Assembly (NCBI GenBank): GCA_003134995.1
Contig: PLDC01000011.1
Coordinates: forward strand, 203,976-267,975
Origin: Acidobacteriaceae bacterium
Lineage (GTDB): Bacteria; Acidobacteriota; Terriglobia; Terriglobales; Acidobacteriaceae
Direction of reading: 5' to 3'
DNA length: 64,000 nucleotides
The notes under the pieces were generated by a model that was given only the letters and a program-made list of their open reading frames with translations, searched no databases and had not been told where the DNA came from. Shown here one piece after another: positions 31,435 through 50,852 of this stretch (positions within the stretch are counted from its first letter, which is position 1; every line of letters starts with the position of its first letter). A program made the translations under genes and the position numbers.

Positions 31435-31510
31435 GCTGGCGTAGCTCAGTCGGTAGAGCACCTGATTTGTAATCAGGGGGTCGGGGGTTCAAATCCCTTC
31501 GCCAGCTCCA
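31435..31510 (+). tRNA. tRNA-Thr(TGT)
   Basis: GCTGGCGTAGCTCAGTCGGTAGAGCACCTGATTTGTAATCAGG...CGCCAGCTCCA, cloverleaf with encoded CCA. Confidence 0.97.
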
Positions 31511-31814
31511 GTATACGAAGATCAGAATACGAAATTCAGGCGGGCAGCGGAACTCTTTAGGTGGCGCAACAGGTTTTTCCAACGCACTTCATTCGGAACT
31601 GCTCCGGCGTGCAGTAATCTTCGCGCGGCGCATTCGTAGAGCGCGAGTCTTGGTCTTCCCTGATTTGCGAAAAGCTGATTTGCGAAAAGCCGATTAGCGA
31701 AGTTTGCGAAATCTAGTTTGGCGGTCCGGCAGTAGAAGTGTGCTGCTTTCGGTTCGCGGATTCGCACAATGTCCTGCTGGATGAAGCGCAACGGCTGCAT
31801 CGCCCGGCGGTTTT

Positions 31815-31903
31815 GCACAGGTGGGTGAGTGGTTAAAGCCAACAGACTGTAAATCTGTCCCTCCTAGCGAGGTACGAAGGTTCGAATCCTTCCCTGTGCA
31901 CCA
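31815..31903 (+). tRNA. tRNA-Tyr(GTA)
   Basis: GCACAGGTGGGTGAGTGGTTAAAGCC AACAGACTGTAAATCTGT, long variable arm, encoded CCA. Confidence 0.97.
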
Positions 31904-31939
31904 GACTATGTAGTGGCAGTTTCGACTGCGGCGGGAATT

Positions 31940-32119
31940 ATGAGTCGCTTGGCGATGGCGTTGATTGCGTACCTGGTTTTGGGTGTGCTGGCTTTTACCA
32001 CGCTGACTGATTCGCGGATCCGGTTGCTGACGCTGCTGATTCTGGCGCTGTTCGCGTTCAAGACGTGGGTGCGACGCAAGGAAGTGATTCATCCGGACGG
32101 CGAAAGCGATTCGGAGTGA
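31940..32119 (+). CDS. Small membrane protein, hypothetical
   Basis: MSRLAMALIAYLVLGVLAFTTLTDSRIRLLTLLILALFAFKTWVRRKEV; lies between tRNAs. Confidence 0.55.
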   Translation: MSRLAMALIAYLVLGVLAFTTLTDSRIRLLTLLILALFAFKTWVRRKEVIHPDGESDSE

Positions 32120-32176
32120 GAAGGTTTGGCTGAGAGCTGACGCTTTTTGATTGTGACGGCGGACAGCTGGTTTCAG

Positions 32177-32252
<76 letters not shown>

Positions 32253-32289
32253 GAGTTTGGAAGTGCCAAGGTTGAAGGATTCGTGAAAG

Positions 32290-32343
32290 GGCATGGCTTT
32301 AGCCGTGCCGTTGGGTTGGGAATGGAAAGCGGCTTTAGCCGCT
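32290..32343. repeat. Two short GGCTTTAGCC-centred palindromes
   Basis: ggcatGGCTTTAGCCgtgcc and agcGGCTTTAGCCgct. Confidence 0.6.
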
Positions 32344-32388
32344 GTGGTTAGCTGAGAGCTGACGGCTGATAGCTGACAGCTGGGTTTA

Positions 32389-32463
32389 GCGGGAGTAACT
32401 CAGTGGTAGAGTCACAGCCTTCCAAGCTGTTGGTCGCGGGTTCGATTCCCGTCTCCCGCTCCA
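32389..32463 (+). tRNA. tRNA-Gly(TCC)
   Basis: GCGGGAGTAACTCAGTGGTAGAGTCACAGCCTTCCAAGCTGT...CTCCCGCTCCA. Confidence 0.97.
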
Positions 32464-32482
32464 GAGTTTTGGTTGAGGTGCG

Positions 32483-32833
32483 ATGAGAGAAGGCTTCGAG
32501 CAAGCGACGATCAAGATTGAGAAGAAGCAGGAATTTGCGAAGCTGCAAGCGGCGGTCGAGCAGGCGTTCCTGCCCGAGAAGGCGGAGCGGTTCCTGAAGC
32601 AGATGGATCGCAAAGGAATTCGCGTCCGGGAGTTTGACTCGGTGCTTTCGGCCCGCTTACTGGAAGGTGCCGGGAGTGGAGCGGCGGCGGATTCAGGGTT
32701 AAGTGCGTGGCAGCTGTATCAGGAGTTGCCCCTTTCCGATCAGGCGCAGATGCGCGAGTTTTATCTGTCGAAGCTGGAAACGGTGGACACAGCGCTGCGG
32801 CACAAGTTCAAGAAGTTGTATCAGTACTACTAG
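32483..32833 (+). CDS. Hypothetical protein
   Basis: 116-aa charged/alpha-helical ORF between tRNA-Gly and tuf; coding strand of operon. Confidence 0.6.
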   Translation: MREGFEQATIKIEKKQEFAKLQAAVEQAFLPEKAERFLKQMDRKGIRVREFDSVLSARLLEGAGSGAAADSGLSAWQLYQELPLSDQAQMREFYLSKLETVDTALRHKFKKLYQYY

Positions 32834-32865
32834 GCGGCGAGGTGCAGCCGTCAAGAAGTTGCACA

Positions 32866-32901
32866 GGTCCTTCGGCGCGAAAGACGCGCCTCAGGATGAC
32901 A
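32866..32901. repeat. Half-element of the palindromic family
   Basis: GGTCCTTCGGCGCGaaagaCGCGCCTCAGGATGACAA. Confidence 0.7.
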
Positions 32902-32931
32902 AGATTTTTAGGCTAGGAGCTAAGAGCTGTT

Positions 32932-34119
<1,188 letters not shown>

Positions 34120-34183
34120 GGACAGCCATCAGCTGACAGCCGTCAGTAAAACCTGACGGCTGAGAGCGGCCGTTGCGCAAGCG

Positions 34184-34229
34184 AGTTGCAGAGGTCCTTC
34201 GGCGACAGAAACGTCGCCTCAGGATGACA
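34184..34229. repeat. Half-element of the palindromic family
   Basis: AGTTGCAGAGGTCCTTCGGCGAcagaaacgTCGCCTCAGGATGACA, close to 32860-32901. Confidence 0.7.
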
Positions 34230-34277
34230 GATTTAACTGAAAGCTGACAGCTGAGAGCTGACAGCGGGAGTTTTGAG

Positions 34278-34430
34278 ATGCCCCGAGAGATTGTTACGTT
34301 ACAGTGCGGTGATTGCAAAGAGCGGAATTATTCGACCACCAAGAACCGGAAGACGACGACGGAACGGCTGGAATTCAAGAAGTTCTGCAACCGTTGCCGC
34401 AAGCACACGCCGCACAAAGAAGTGAAATAA
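34278..34430 (+). CDS. rpmG: 50S ribosomal protein L33
   Basis: [50 protein letters not shown]; below ORF-track length cutoff. Confidence 0.97.
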   Translation: MPREIVTLQCGDCKERNYSTTKNRKTTTERLEFKKFCNRCRKHTPHKEVK

Positions 34431-34525
34431 TTGAGCGAGTGGGCGATTTTGCGATTGTGTGATTGAAAAACCCGAATTGAATGGTTTTCAATCGCTCAAT
34501 GACCCGATCACTCAATCACTCAATG
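34431..34525. repeat. Low-complexity inverted-repeat region of GTGATTG/CAATCAC-type units
   Basis: gcgattttgcgattgtgtgattgaaaaa...ttttcaatcgctcaatgacccgatcactcaatcactcaatg. Confidence 0.6.
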
Positions 34526-34529
34526 TTAC

Positions 34530-34605
34530 AGGGGCGTAAGCTCAACGGTTAAACTGTCGGTCTCCAAAACCGAACTTGGGGGTTCGAATCCCTCCGCCCC
34601 TGCCA
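34530..34605 (+). tRNA. tRNA-Trp(CCA)
   Basis: AGGGGCGTAAGCTCAACGGTTAAACTGTCGGTCTCCAAAACCGA...CGCCCCTGCCA. Confidence 0.97.
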
Positions 34606-34647
34606 GATTTTGGAAGGATGCTCGGAAACGGTCAGGACAGGAGCAGT

Positions 34648-34923
34648 ATGGCAGTGGAGACAAAGAAGATGACAACGTCGATCGCAACCGCCGGCGAGAG
34701 TTTTCTCGACCGGATCAAGGTCTGGCCGGAGCGGACCAAGTCGTTTTACAACGACGTACGCTCCGAAATGCGCAAGGTCACTGCGCCGTCGTGGAAGGAA
34801 GTGCGCGGCACCACCGCGGTGGTGGTGGTCACGGTGTTCATTTTCGGCGTTTATTTTTTCATCATCGATAATGTGATCCAGAGGGGCGTCACGTTTTTGT
34901 ACAGCTATTTTGGGAGCCACTGA
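34648..34923 (+). CDS. secE: Preprotein translocase subunit SecE
   Basis: YNDVRSEMRKVTAPSWKEVRGTTAVVVVTVFIFGVYFFIID; between tRNA-Trp and nusG. Confidence 0.95.
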   Translation: MAVETKKMTTSIATAGESFLDRIKVWPERTKSFYNDVRSEMRKVTAPSWKEVRGTTAVVVVTVFIFGVYFFIIDNVIQRGVTFLYSYFGSH

Positions 34924-34970
34924 GCTTCGAAGACACCGAGCGTTAGAAGAAGAGCAGGCCGGAGTTTAAC

Positions 34971-35603
34971 TTGATCATGCAGGACGAAGAAAAGAACGAA
35001 GCTGACGCGGGCGGAGAACAGCCGTCCGGCGCGGAGGGCGTTGCCGCCACCAGCGAGCCGCCTCGCAACCCCAACATGAAGTGGTACATCATCCACTCGT
35101 ATTCAGGGTTCGAGCGCAAGGTGAAAGAGTCGCTGGAGTCGCGCGTCATGGCGTTTGGCCTTCAGGAGAAGATTGGCAAGGTGCTGATCCCGACTGAGTC
35201 GGTCACTGAGGTGCGCGGCGGCAAAAAGTATACGTCCGAGCGCATGTTCTATCCCGGCTACGTGCTGGTAGAAATGGACATGGACGATCACGTTTGGCAC
35301 GTAGTGAAATCCACGCCGCGCGTGACTGGGTTTGTGGGCACCGGGCAGCAGCCCACGCCGCTTTCCGACGAAGAAGTGCAGCACATCGTCTACAAAGTCG
35401 CGGACAGCCGCGAGAAGCCCAAGCTCAAGGTCAAGTTCGAGAAGAACGAAACCGTGCGCATTTCGGAAGGGCCGTTCGCGACCTTCCAGGGCATTGTGGA
35501 CGAAGTAAATGAGGATCGCGAAACTCTGAAAGTCATGGTGACGATTTTCGGCCGCTCGACCCCGGTGGAGCTGGAGTTTAACCAGGTGGAGAAGGTGGCG
35601 TAG
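34971..35603 (+). CDS. nusG: Transcription termination/antitermination protein NusG
   Basis: [45 protein letters not shown]. Confidence 0.97.
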   Translation: MIMQDEEKNEADAGGEQPSGAEGVAATSEPPRNPNMKWYIIHSYSGFERKVKESLESRVMAFGLQEKIGKVLIPTESVTEVRGGKKYTSERMFYPGYVLVEMDMDDHVWHVVKSTPRVTGFVGTGQQPTPLSDEEVQHIVYKVADSREKPKLKVKFEKNETVRISEGPFATFQGIVDEVNEDRETLKVMVTIFGRSTPVELEFNQVEKVA

Positions 35604-35621
35604 CGTCACAGGGCGATCGAT

Positions 35622-36002
35622 ATGGGCACATTCACGACAAAGTTTAAAGTCTGGAATCCGACCCGCCCTGAGAGCGCTCAGGAGATTGAGGCGTTAGTCG
35701 ATACCGGGGCGGCGTTCAGCTGGATTTCCCGCTCGCGACTGGAAGGCCTGGGATTGAACCCGAGTCGCCGAATGTCTTTTCGTACTATCGATGGAAGAGT
35801 GATGGAGCGTGATATGACCGCGATCTACATCGCCAGTGCCGGGTATTCCGCACCGGACATGGTGGTGATGGCGGAGCCGGGCGAGATGGAAGTGCTTGGC
35901 GCTCACAGCATTGAGGGCCTTGGGCTGGCCGCCGATCCGGTGCAGAAGAGGCTTACGCCAACGATTATGCTGGCTCTTTCTGCTGGGTTGAATTCATTTT
36001 AG
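35622..36002 (+). CDS. Retropepsin-like aspartic protease family protein
   Basis: EALVDTGAAFSWISRSRLEGLGL (DTGA active-site motif) and EVLGAHSIEGLGLAADP. Confidence 0.8.
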   Translation: MGTFTTKFKVWNPTRPESAQEIEALVDTGAAFSWISRSRLEGLGLNPSRRMSFRTIDGRVMERDMTAIYIASAGYSAPDMVVMAEPGEMEVLGAHSIEGLGLAADPVQKRLTPTIMLALSAGLNSF

Positions 36003-36039
36003 GAGATCATAAGCGGGAACATTCGCTTGAAGAGAAATT

Positions 36040-36471
36040 ATGGCAAAGAAAGTTACAGGTTTCGTAAAGTTGCAGATTGCGGCGGGCAAGGCGACTCCGG
36101 CGCCGCCGGTGGGTCCGGCGCTTGGGCAGGCGCAGATCAATATCATGGAGTTCTGCAAGCAGTTCAACGCGCGCACGAACCAAAAAGAGATGGAGGGATT
36201 GATCATCCCGGTCGTGGTCTCGGTCTATAGCGACCGCTCGTTCACCTTCATCACCAAGACGCCTCCGGCTTCGATTCTGCTCAAACGTGCCGCTGGCATC
36301 GCCAAGGGATCGGGCACTCCTAATAAAGATAAGGTGGGCAAGGTGACGTTGAAGCAGGTGGAAGAGATCGCGAAGCAGAAGATGCCGGACTTGAACGCCG
36401 CGTCGGTTGAGACCGCGATCAAGAGCGTTCGTGGGACCGCGCGGTCGATGGGAATTGAAGTCATTGGGTGA
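36040..36471 (+). CDS. rplK: 50S ribosomal protein L11
   Basis: [36 protein letters not shown]. Confidence 0.98.
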   Translation: MAKKVTGFVKLQIAAGKATPAPPVGPALGQAQINIMEFCKQFNARTNQKEMEGLIIPVVVSVYSDRSFTFITKTPPASILLKRAAGIAKGSGTPNKDKVGKVTLKQVEEIAKQKMPDLNAASVETAIKSVRGTARSMGIEVIG

Positions 36472-36597
36472 TTGGGAGATGGAGTGATTGCGTGATTGAA
36501 AAAATCGCCCGATCGCTTAATCGCCCGATGAGCTAATAGTCAAATGCACCACGGCTGATCGAAGCAATGACCAGCGGTGGGAGACGAGGAAGAGACG

Positions 36598-37305
36598 ATG
36601 AAAAAAGAAGGAAAGAATATCGCGAAGGCGCATGCCGCAGTCGAGCAGCGGCCTTACACATTGCAGGATGCGGTTCCGTTGCTGCAGAAGGTCAAGTTTG
36701 CGAAGTTTGACGAGACGGTCGAGATCACCTTGCGGTTGGGGGTCGATCCCAAGCACGCCGACCAGATGGTGCGCGGTACAGTCGTGCTGCCGCATGGCCT
36801 AGGCAAGTCGAAGAAGGTTTTGGTCATCGCTTCGGGCGATAAAATCAAAGAGGCCGAGGCTGCGGGGGCCGACTACTTCGGCGGCGAAGAAATGGTCGAG
36901 AAGATCACCAAAGAAAACTGGACCGATTTCGACGCGCTGATTGCCACGCCTGACGTGATGAAATCTGTCGGACGGCTGGGAAAGATTCTTGGTCCGAAGG
37001 GCTTGATGCCGAATCCGAAGACGGGAACGGTCACGATGGATGTGGCCAAGGCAGTGCAGGAAGTGAAGGCCGGCAAGGTTGAATTCCGCACCGACAAGAC
37101 GGCGCTTGTGCATGTGCCCGTGGGCAAGATTTCGTTCCCGCCCGACAAGCTTATTGAGAACGCTACGGTGCTGATCACCAGCGTGATCAAGGCCAAGCCG
37201 TCGGTGGCCAAGGGAAAGTACATCAAGGGCTGCACGTTGAGTTCGACCATGGGGCCGGGGATTTTGCTGGATACGGCTCCGATTGAGACTGCGGCTAAAG
37301 CGTAA
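36598..37305 (+). CDS. rplA: 50S ribosomal protein L1
   Basis: [51 protein letters not shown] 36598 preferred. Confidence 0.98.
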   Translation: MKKEGKNIAKAHAAVEQRPYTLQDAVPLLQKVKFAKFDETVEITLRLGVDPKHADQMVRGTVVLPHGLGKSKKVLVIASGDKIKEAEAAGADYFGGEEMVEKITKENWTDFDALIATPDVMKSVGRLGKILGPKGLMPNPKTGTVTMDVAKAVQEVKAGKVEFRTDKTALVHVPVGKISFPPDKLIENATVLITSVIKAKPSVAKGKYIKGCTLSSTMGPGILLDTAPIETAAKA

Positions 37306-37317
37306 ATCGCAACGGCG

Positions 37318-37365
37318 TGTAGCGGCGAGACGCCGCCACGACAGCCGCCGGGACGGCGGCGCTAC
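37318..37365. repeat. REP-like palindromic GC-rich element, copy 1 (rplA-rplJ spacer)
   Basis: tGTAGCGGCGAGACGCCGCCACGACAGCCGCCGGGACGGCGGCGCTAC. Confidence 0.75.
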
Positions 37366-37388
37366 CTTGTGAATCGAGGAAGAAGGAA

Positions 37389-37973
37389 ATGCCAGTTACT
37401 AAAGCGAGAAAAAAAGAGCAGGTTGAGAAGCTGAGCTCGGAACTGAAGAATGTTTCGAATGCCGTCGTGGCGACCTACAGCAAGATGACCGTGGCCCAGG
37501 ATTACGAGCTGCGCAAGGCCCTGCGCGGTGCGGGCGCGAAATATCAAGTGGTGAAGAACACGCTGGCCGAGCTTGCCGGCAAGGGCACGAAGATCGAGGA
37601 AGGGTTGAAAAACCTGACTGGCGTGACCTCGATCGCTTACACCACGGGTGACCCCGTGGCGATGGCCAAGGCGCTCACCAAGTACGCCAAAGACACGCCC
37701 GAGTTCACCTTCAAAGTGGGCGTGGTCGAGGGCCGTGTGATTTCGATCAAAGAGATCGAGGCGCTGGCCAGCATGCCGTCGAAGGAAGAGATTTACGCCA
37801 AGCTGCTGTTCCTGATCAATTCTCCGGCGCAACGACTGGTTACGGTGATGAACGCCGTTGGACGCGACATCGCTGTGGTTATCTTGCAAGGCGTAGAGAA
37901 GGGCAAGTTCGCTGGCGGCGGCCCTGCAGCCGAAGTTCCTGCGACCGAGGCCCCTGCGGAAGCGCAGGCTTAA
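37389..37973 (+). CDS. rplJ: 50S ribosomal protein L10
   Basis: ELRKALRGAGAKYQVVKNTLAELA; location between rplA and rplL. Confidence 0.97.
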   Translation: MPVTKARKKEQVEKLSSELKNVSNAVVATYSKMTVAQDYELRKALRGAGAKYQVVKNTLAELAGKGTKIEEGLKNLTGVTSIAYTTGDPVAMAKALTKYAKDTPEFTFKVGVVEGRVISIKEIEALASMPSKEEIYAKLLFLINSPAQRLVTVMNAVGRDIAVVILQGVEKGKFAGGGPAAEVPATEAPAEAQA

Positions 37974-38143
37974 GAGTCTCGGCGGTCGGCAGTGCTAAAG
38001 AGATTTGGTCATCCGAGGTCAGGGGTTGCGCGGTTCTGCTCCAGGCGTTGTCTGGCGACTGGAAATGAGCTTGCCGCACTGGAAACCCGGCCGACGATGA
38101 CGAAAGCAAGCAAATTCATAACTCGAAGAGTGGAGAAACTAAC

Positions 38144-38524
38144 ATGGCAGACCTGCAACAGATAGAGGATTCAATCGTAGGGTTGTCGCTGCTGGATGCG
38201 GCGCAACTGGTGAAAAAACTGGAAGCGCGCCTGGGCGTCTCGGCGGCAGCCGCGGCTCCAGTGATGGCGGCGGGCGGCGGCGCTGCGGCGGCCGCGGCTC
38301 CGGCTGAGGAGAAGACGGAATTCACCGTGCTCCTCAAGGAAGTTGGCGCCAATAAGATCAATGTAATCAAGGCCGTTCGGGAAGTCACCAGCCTGGGCTT
38401 GAAGGAAGCCAAGGAGCTGGTCGATGGAGCGCCCAAGAACATCAAGGAAGGCGTTTCCAAGGACGAGGCCGAGACCATTAAGAAGAAGTTCACTGAGGCT
38501 GGCGCCGTCGTCGAAGTGAAATAG
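38144..38524 (+). CDS. rplL: 50S ribosomal protein L7/L12
   Basis: [56 protein letters not shown]. Confidence 0.99.
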   Translation: MADLQQIEDSIVGLSLLDAAQLVKKLEARLGVSAAAAAPVMAAGGGAAAAAAPAEEKTEFTVLLKEVGANKINVIKAVREVTSLGLKEAKELVDGAPKNIKEGVSKDEAETIKKKFTEAGAVVEVK

Positions 38525-38530
38525 CTTTAT

Positions 38531-38627
38531 CGTAGCGCCAGCCTCTGGCTGGCTGTCGCGGGGGCGTCCCGCCCTCGCTCATGGCGGCGAGACGCCGCCG
38601 TGACAGCCGCCGGGACGGCGGCGCTAC
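38531..38627. repeat. REP-like palindromic GC-rich element, copy 2 plus inverted relative (rplL-rpoB spacer)
   Basis: GTAGCGCCAGCCTCTGGCTGGCTGTCGCGGGGGCGTCCCGCC... then GGCGGCGAGACGCCGCCGTGACAGCCGCCGGGACGGCGGCGCTAC. Confidence 0.75.
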
Positions 38628-38993
38628 AAAATATTTACGTTCTGGTTGTGAAGCGTGGGAAGTAGTGTTAGCATCTAACCTAACACCGCTTCCCCTGGCC
38701 TCACTCAATCGCGGGCGAGACCCGCAGGGAAGCTTGGGCACTGTTCCGTGGGCAGGCGGAACGGAAACGGCCGAAGAGAACTGGCGCGAAAGATAACAAA
38801 TTCAGATTGGCGAAACGCCTTGCACGGCGTCTGCGGGAACGACTGTCCCCGCAGACGCTTCGTCGTGTTTTCCGCGCATCACTTTTCTAGGCTTCAACAG
38901 GTTCGCAACAGCAGCTAAGCAGCGCGGCGCGATGTGCGCCCCACATTCCGCGGGTAATCGCAGCGCTCGGCTGCGCCTGACATTGGGAGTTTC

Positions 38994-43463
<4,470 letters not shown>

Positions 43464-43700
43464 TGAAACCAGTTCCCGGTTCCCGGTTCCCGGTTCTCAG
43501 TTCTCAGTTGCGGCTGAGAATGGGATCGGGAGCCGCGAATGAATGAAGAGTTTTTTTGAATTACTGCCACTGCGGCATTCGCTCTCAATGCCGCATGACC
43601 GGCAAGGTTCGATCCCGGTTTTGCTGACAACTGGGAACTGAGAACTAGTAGCGAGGGCCGTAAGCGGCAACGACACTGCCGAGGAAAGCGGAGGAACACC

Positions 43701-47888
<4,188 letters not shown>

Positions 47889-47921
47889 GCCGAAACTGCA
47901 ATCGAGAAGCGTGTGTTGATT

Positions 47922-48111
47922 TGTCATCCTGAGCGTAGCGGGTGCTTCGCGAAGCGAAGCACCCGCGAAGTCGAAGGATCCCTATAGGCTGGTACTGTTC
48001 TATACACGGCAGGGAATTCTCATCATGCGGCCGAGAGCAGCGTTTGAGCGCAGGGATTTTTCGACTCCGTAGCCGTTCGCTTCGTGAACGGCTACTCCGC
48101 TCAAGATGACA
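47922..48111. repeat. MITE-like palindromic element, copy 2 (3' of rpoC)
   Basis: TGTCATCCTGAGCG...CGCTCAAGATGACA ends; arm hairpins GGGTGCTTCGC-GAAGCGAAGCACCC and GTAGCCGTTCGCTTCGTGAACGGCTAC; core CAGGGAATTCTCATCATGCGGCCGAGAGCAGCG resembles inverted core of copy 1. Confidence 0.8.
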
Positions 48112-48126
48112 GCAATAGCTTTACTC

Positions 48127-49101
48127 ATGCACGCAAACCCAAAGATCGTGCCCATCGAGGAACCTGGCCCGCTTCCCTCGTTGCAACCCGCGCCTTCCCG
48201 TCCTAAGCTAGGGCCAGCGATGCTTCGCTTTCTGCGCCTTTTGCGGCTGGCCGTTTGGCGTGCCTTCCAGCACGATGCCTTTTCCATCGCCAAAGCCAGC
48301 GCGTATTCTTCGATCCTTACTTTTTTCCCAGCGCTGCTGGTGGTGGGCTCGGTGCTCGCGACCTGGCGCAAGGGCGCGCCTTACATGCGCGAGATTACTT
48401 ACGCGCTTTCCCGCATTCTTCCCGCCGGAACTACAACGGCGATGAATTTCTTGCGGGGAGCTGCGCAGCGCCCGGTGGGCCTGCTCATCACAACTTCACT
48501 GTTGACCCTGTGGACCGCTTCCGGCGTAATGATTTCGTGGATGGAAGGCTTTCGCCGCTGTTACGAGCTGCCCAAAATCTGGGGACTGGTTCACGAGCGG
48601 CTGATCTCATTCCTGCTCGTCATCTTCGCCCTTCTTCCCATGACCTTCGCCACTTTGCTGGTGGCCTTCGGCAGCAAAATTGAAACCGACATTCTTTTCT
48701 ATACCGCGCGCGAATTCAGCCCATACATCCTGCTGATGTGGACTGTCATCCGCTGGGTGATCGCCACGCTTACCAGCATCGCAGTGATTGCGCTCATCTA
48801 CCACCACGCGGTCCCGCGCACCCAGCCCTGGCACAGCGTGGTCCCGGGTGCGACCCTCGCCACGGCCATGTGGTTCTCGACCACACTGCTGTTCGGTTTC
48901 TATCTGAAGCACTATGCCGACTACAGCATTATTTACGGATCGCTCGGCGCCGCCATTGCACTGCTGGTCTGGATGTACATGGTCTCTCTCGTGATCCTCG
49001 TGGGCGCGGAATTCAACGCCATGCTCTTCCCGCGGGCCATGCTGGGGAAAGAACTGATCGCCGTCAGTTCCTCCAAACTGGAAACACTCCGCGAGAAATA
49101 G
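48127..49101 (+). CDS. YihY/BrkB family inner membrane protein
   Basis: SKASAYSSILTFFPALLVVGSVLA...YHHAVPRTQPWHSVVPGATLATAMWFSTTLLFGFYLKHYADYSIIYGSLGAAIALLVWMY; upstream ATG 48106 lies in repeat end. Confidence 0.9.
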   Translation: MHANPKIVPIEEPGPLPSLQPAPSRPKLGPAMLRFLRLLRLAVWRAFQHDAFSIAKASAYSSILTFFPALLVVGSVLATWRKGAPYMREITYALSRILPAGTTTAMNFLRGAAQRPVGLLITTSLLTLWTASGVMISWMEGFRRCYELPKIWGLVHERLISFLLVIFALLPMTFATLLVAFGSKIETDILFYTAREFSPYILLMWTVIRWVIATLTSIAVIALIYHHAVPRTQPWHSVVPGATLATAMWFSTTLLFGFYLKHYADYSIIYGSLGAAIALLVWMYMVSLVILVGAEFNAMLFPRAMLGKELIAVSSSKLETLREK

Positions 49102-49274
49102 GCTCAGGAAATTCAGCAATCTGCCGATCTTATATTCAGCACCAATGCTTAGCTTTTCTTAACCGAAATTCCAAATGGATACGATTGCATCGTTCGCTGC
49201 CATTCGCGCAGCTTAAGAAGTCCTAAGCAATTACAATAAATATTCCGATAAGAAAGACGCTACTCTCCCAAACG

Positions 49275-50843
49275 ATGAACCCACGCAAACCTGATCTCGC
49301 GACGGACAACTTTCCCAGCGCGGAGGCTGTTCCTTCCTCCGTCGCGCTCTCTGCAAAGACCGGCCCGCGCCGCGCCAAAATCATCTGCACCATCGGCCCG
49401 GCCTGCCACTCCGAGGCCGCCATGCGCGACCTGCTTCGTCTCGGTATGGACGTGGCACGGCTGAACTTTTCTCATGGCACGCACGAAGATCACGCCCGCA
49501 ACATCGAACGCCTGCGCCGCGCCGCTGAAAAAGAAGACCGCACCGTCTGCATCCTGCAGGATCTGCAAGGCCCCAAGATCCGCACTGGACGCCTGAACGA
49601 CCACCAGCCCATCGAATTGAAAAGCGGCTCCAGCGTGATCATCACCCCGCGTGACATAGTCGGAACGCCCACGCGCATTTCTACAACCTTCCCCGATCTC
49701 GCCCATGAAGTCATCCCCGGCGCTCGCATTCTTCTGCGCGATGGTCTTATCGAATTGTGCGTGCGCACCGTGCGCGGCAAGGATGTGGTCTGCGATGTTT
49801 TAAATGGCGGGATGCTCGGCGAACATCAGGGCATCAACTTGCCCGGTACCGCGTTGTCCATCCCCGCGCTGACGGAAAAAGATCGCAAGGATCTCGAGTT
49901 CGGCCTCAAACACGGAGTGGATGCAGTTGCGCTCTCCTTCGTGCGCTCCGCGGCCGATGTAAACATGGTCAAGCAAATCGTCACCGGCTACGGCAGCGAC
50001 ACTCCTTTGATTGCGAAACTCGAAAAACCCCAGGCCATCGACCATCTCGAAGAAATCCTCGAAGCCTCCGATGGAGTGATGGTCGCTCGTGGCGATCTCG
50101 GCGTCGAGATGGCGCCGGAAAAAGTTCCCGTGATTCAAAAGCACGTGATCCGCCGTGCCGCAGTGTGGCGCAAGCCGGTAATCACCGCGACGCAAATGCT
50201 CGAATCGATGGTCGAAAATCCGCGCCCCACGCGCGCCGAGGCCAGCGACGTGGCCAATGCGATTTTCGATGGAAGCGATTCGGTGATGCTTTCTGCGGAA
50301 ACCGCCAGCGGCCACTATCCGCGCGAGGCGGTCGCTATGATGTCGCGCATCGTCATCGAAGCCGAAAGCAATATGGGCGAGTTCACCCTGCCTCGCCGCC
50401 GCCGCGACCGGCACGGCCTCTCCGTCGCCGAAACCATTTGCGAATCGATCGCGCACGCCGCCGAAGACCTGCCCATGGGCGCCATCGCGGTTTTCACCGA
50501 GACCGGCAACACCGCGCGCATGATTTCCAAATATCGCCCGCAAGCCGCCATCTACGCCTTCACGCACAATTCCATTGTGGCGCAGCGCACCAATCTTTAC
50601 TGGGGCGCGCATCCCATGAAGTGCGGTCAGAAACTTTCCAGCGACAGCATGGTCGACGTGGCTGAATATGAGTTGCTGAGCCGCGGACTGCTCAAAGCCG
50701 GAGACGTTCTGGGAGTGGTCGCAGGCACGCGCCAGGCTTCCGGTTCCACCAACTTTATGCGCCTTCATGTAGTCACCGCGGAAGAGGCGGGCGCGGTCAC
50801 GCAATCCGCGAGCAAACGCACTCCGGCACGCAAGAAGCTATAA
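49275..50843 (+). CDS. pyk: Pyruvate kinase
   Basis: AKIICTIGPACHSEAAMRDLLRLGMDVARLNFSHGTHEDH, KPVITATQMLESMVENPRPTRAEASDVANAIFDGSDSVMLSAETASG. Confidence 0.98.
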   Translation: MNPRKPDLATDNFPSAEAVPSSVALSAKTGPRRAKIICTIGPACHSEAAMRDLLRLGMDVARLNFSHGTHEDHARNIERLRRAAEKEDRTVCILQDLQGPKIRTGRLNDHQPIELKSGSSVIITPRDIVGTPTRISTTFPDLAHEVIPGARILLRDGLIELCVRTVRGKDVVCDVLNGGMLGEHQGINLPGTALSIPALTEKDRKDLEFGLKHGVDAVALSFVRSAADVNMVKQIVTGYGSDTPLIAKLEKPQAIDHLEEILEASDGVMVARGDLGVEMAPEKVPVIQKHVIRRAAVWRKPVITATQMLESMVENPRPTRAEASDVANAIFDGSDSVMLSAETASGHYPREAVAMMSRIVIEAESNMGEFTLPRRRRDRHGLSVAETICESIAHAAEDLPMGAIAVFTETGNTARMISKYRPQAAIYAFTHNSIVAQRTNLYWGAHPMKCGQKLSSDSMVDVAEYELLSRGLLKAGDVLGVVAGTRQASGSTNFMRLHVVTAEEAGAVTQSASKRTPARKKL

Positions 50844-50852
50844 TCACGGAAT

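Noticed and set aside
34431-34525. Possible CRISPR-like array
   Set aside because: Units are 7-8 nt, degenerate and without regular spacers; simple inverted repeats.
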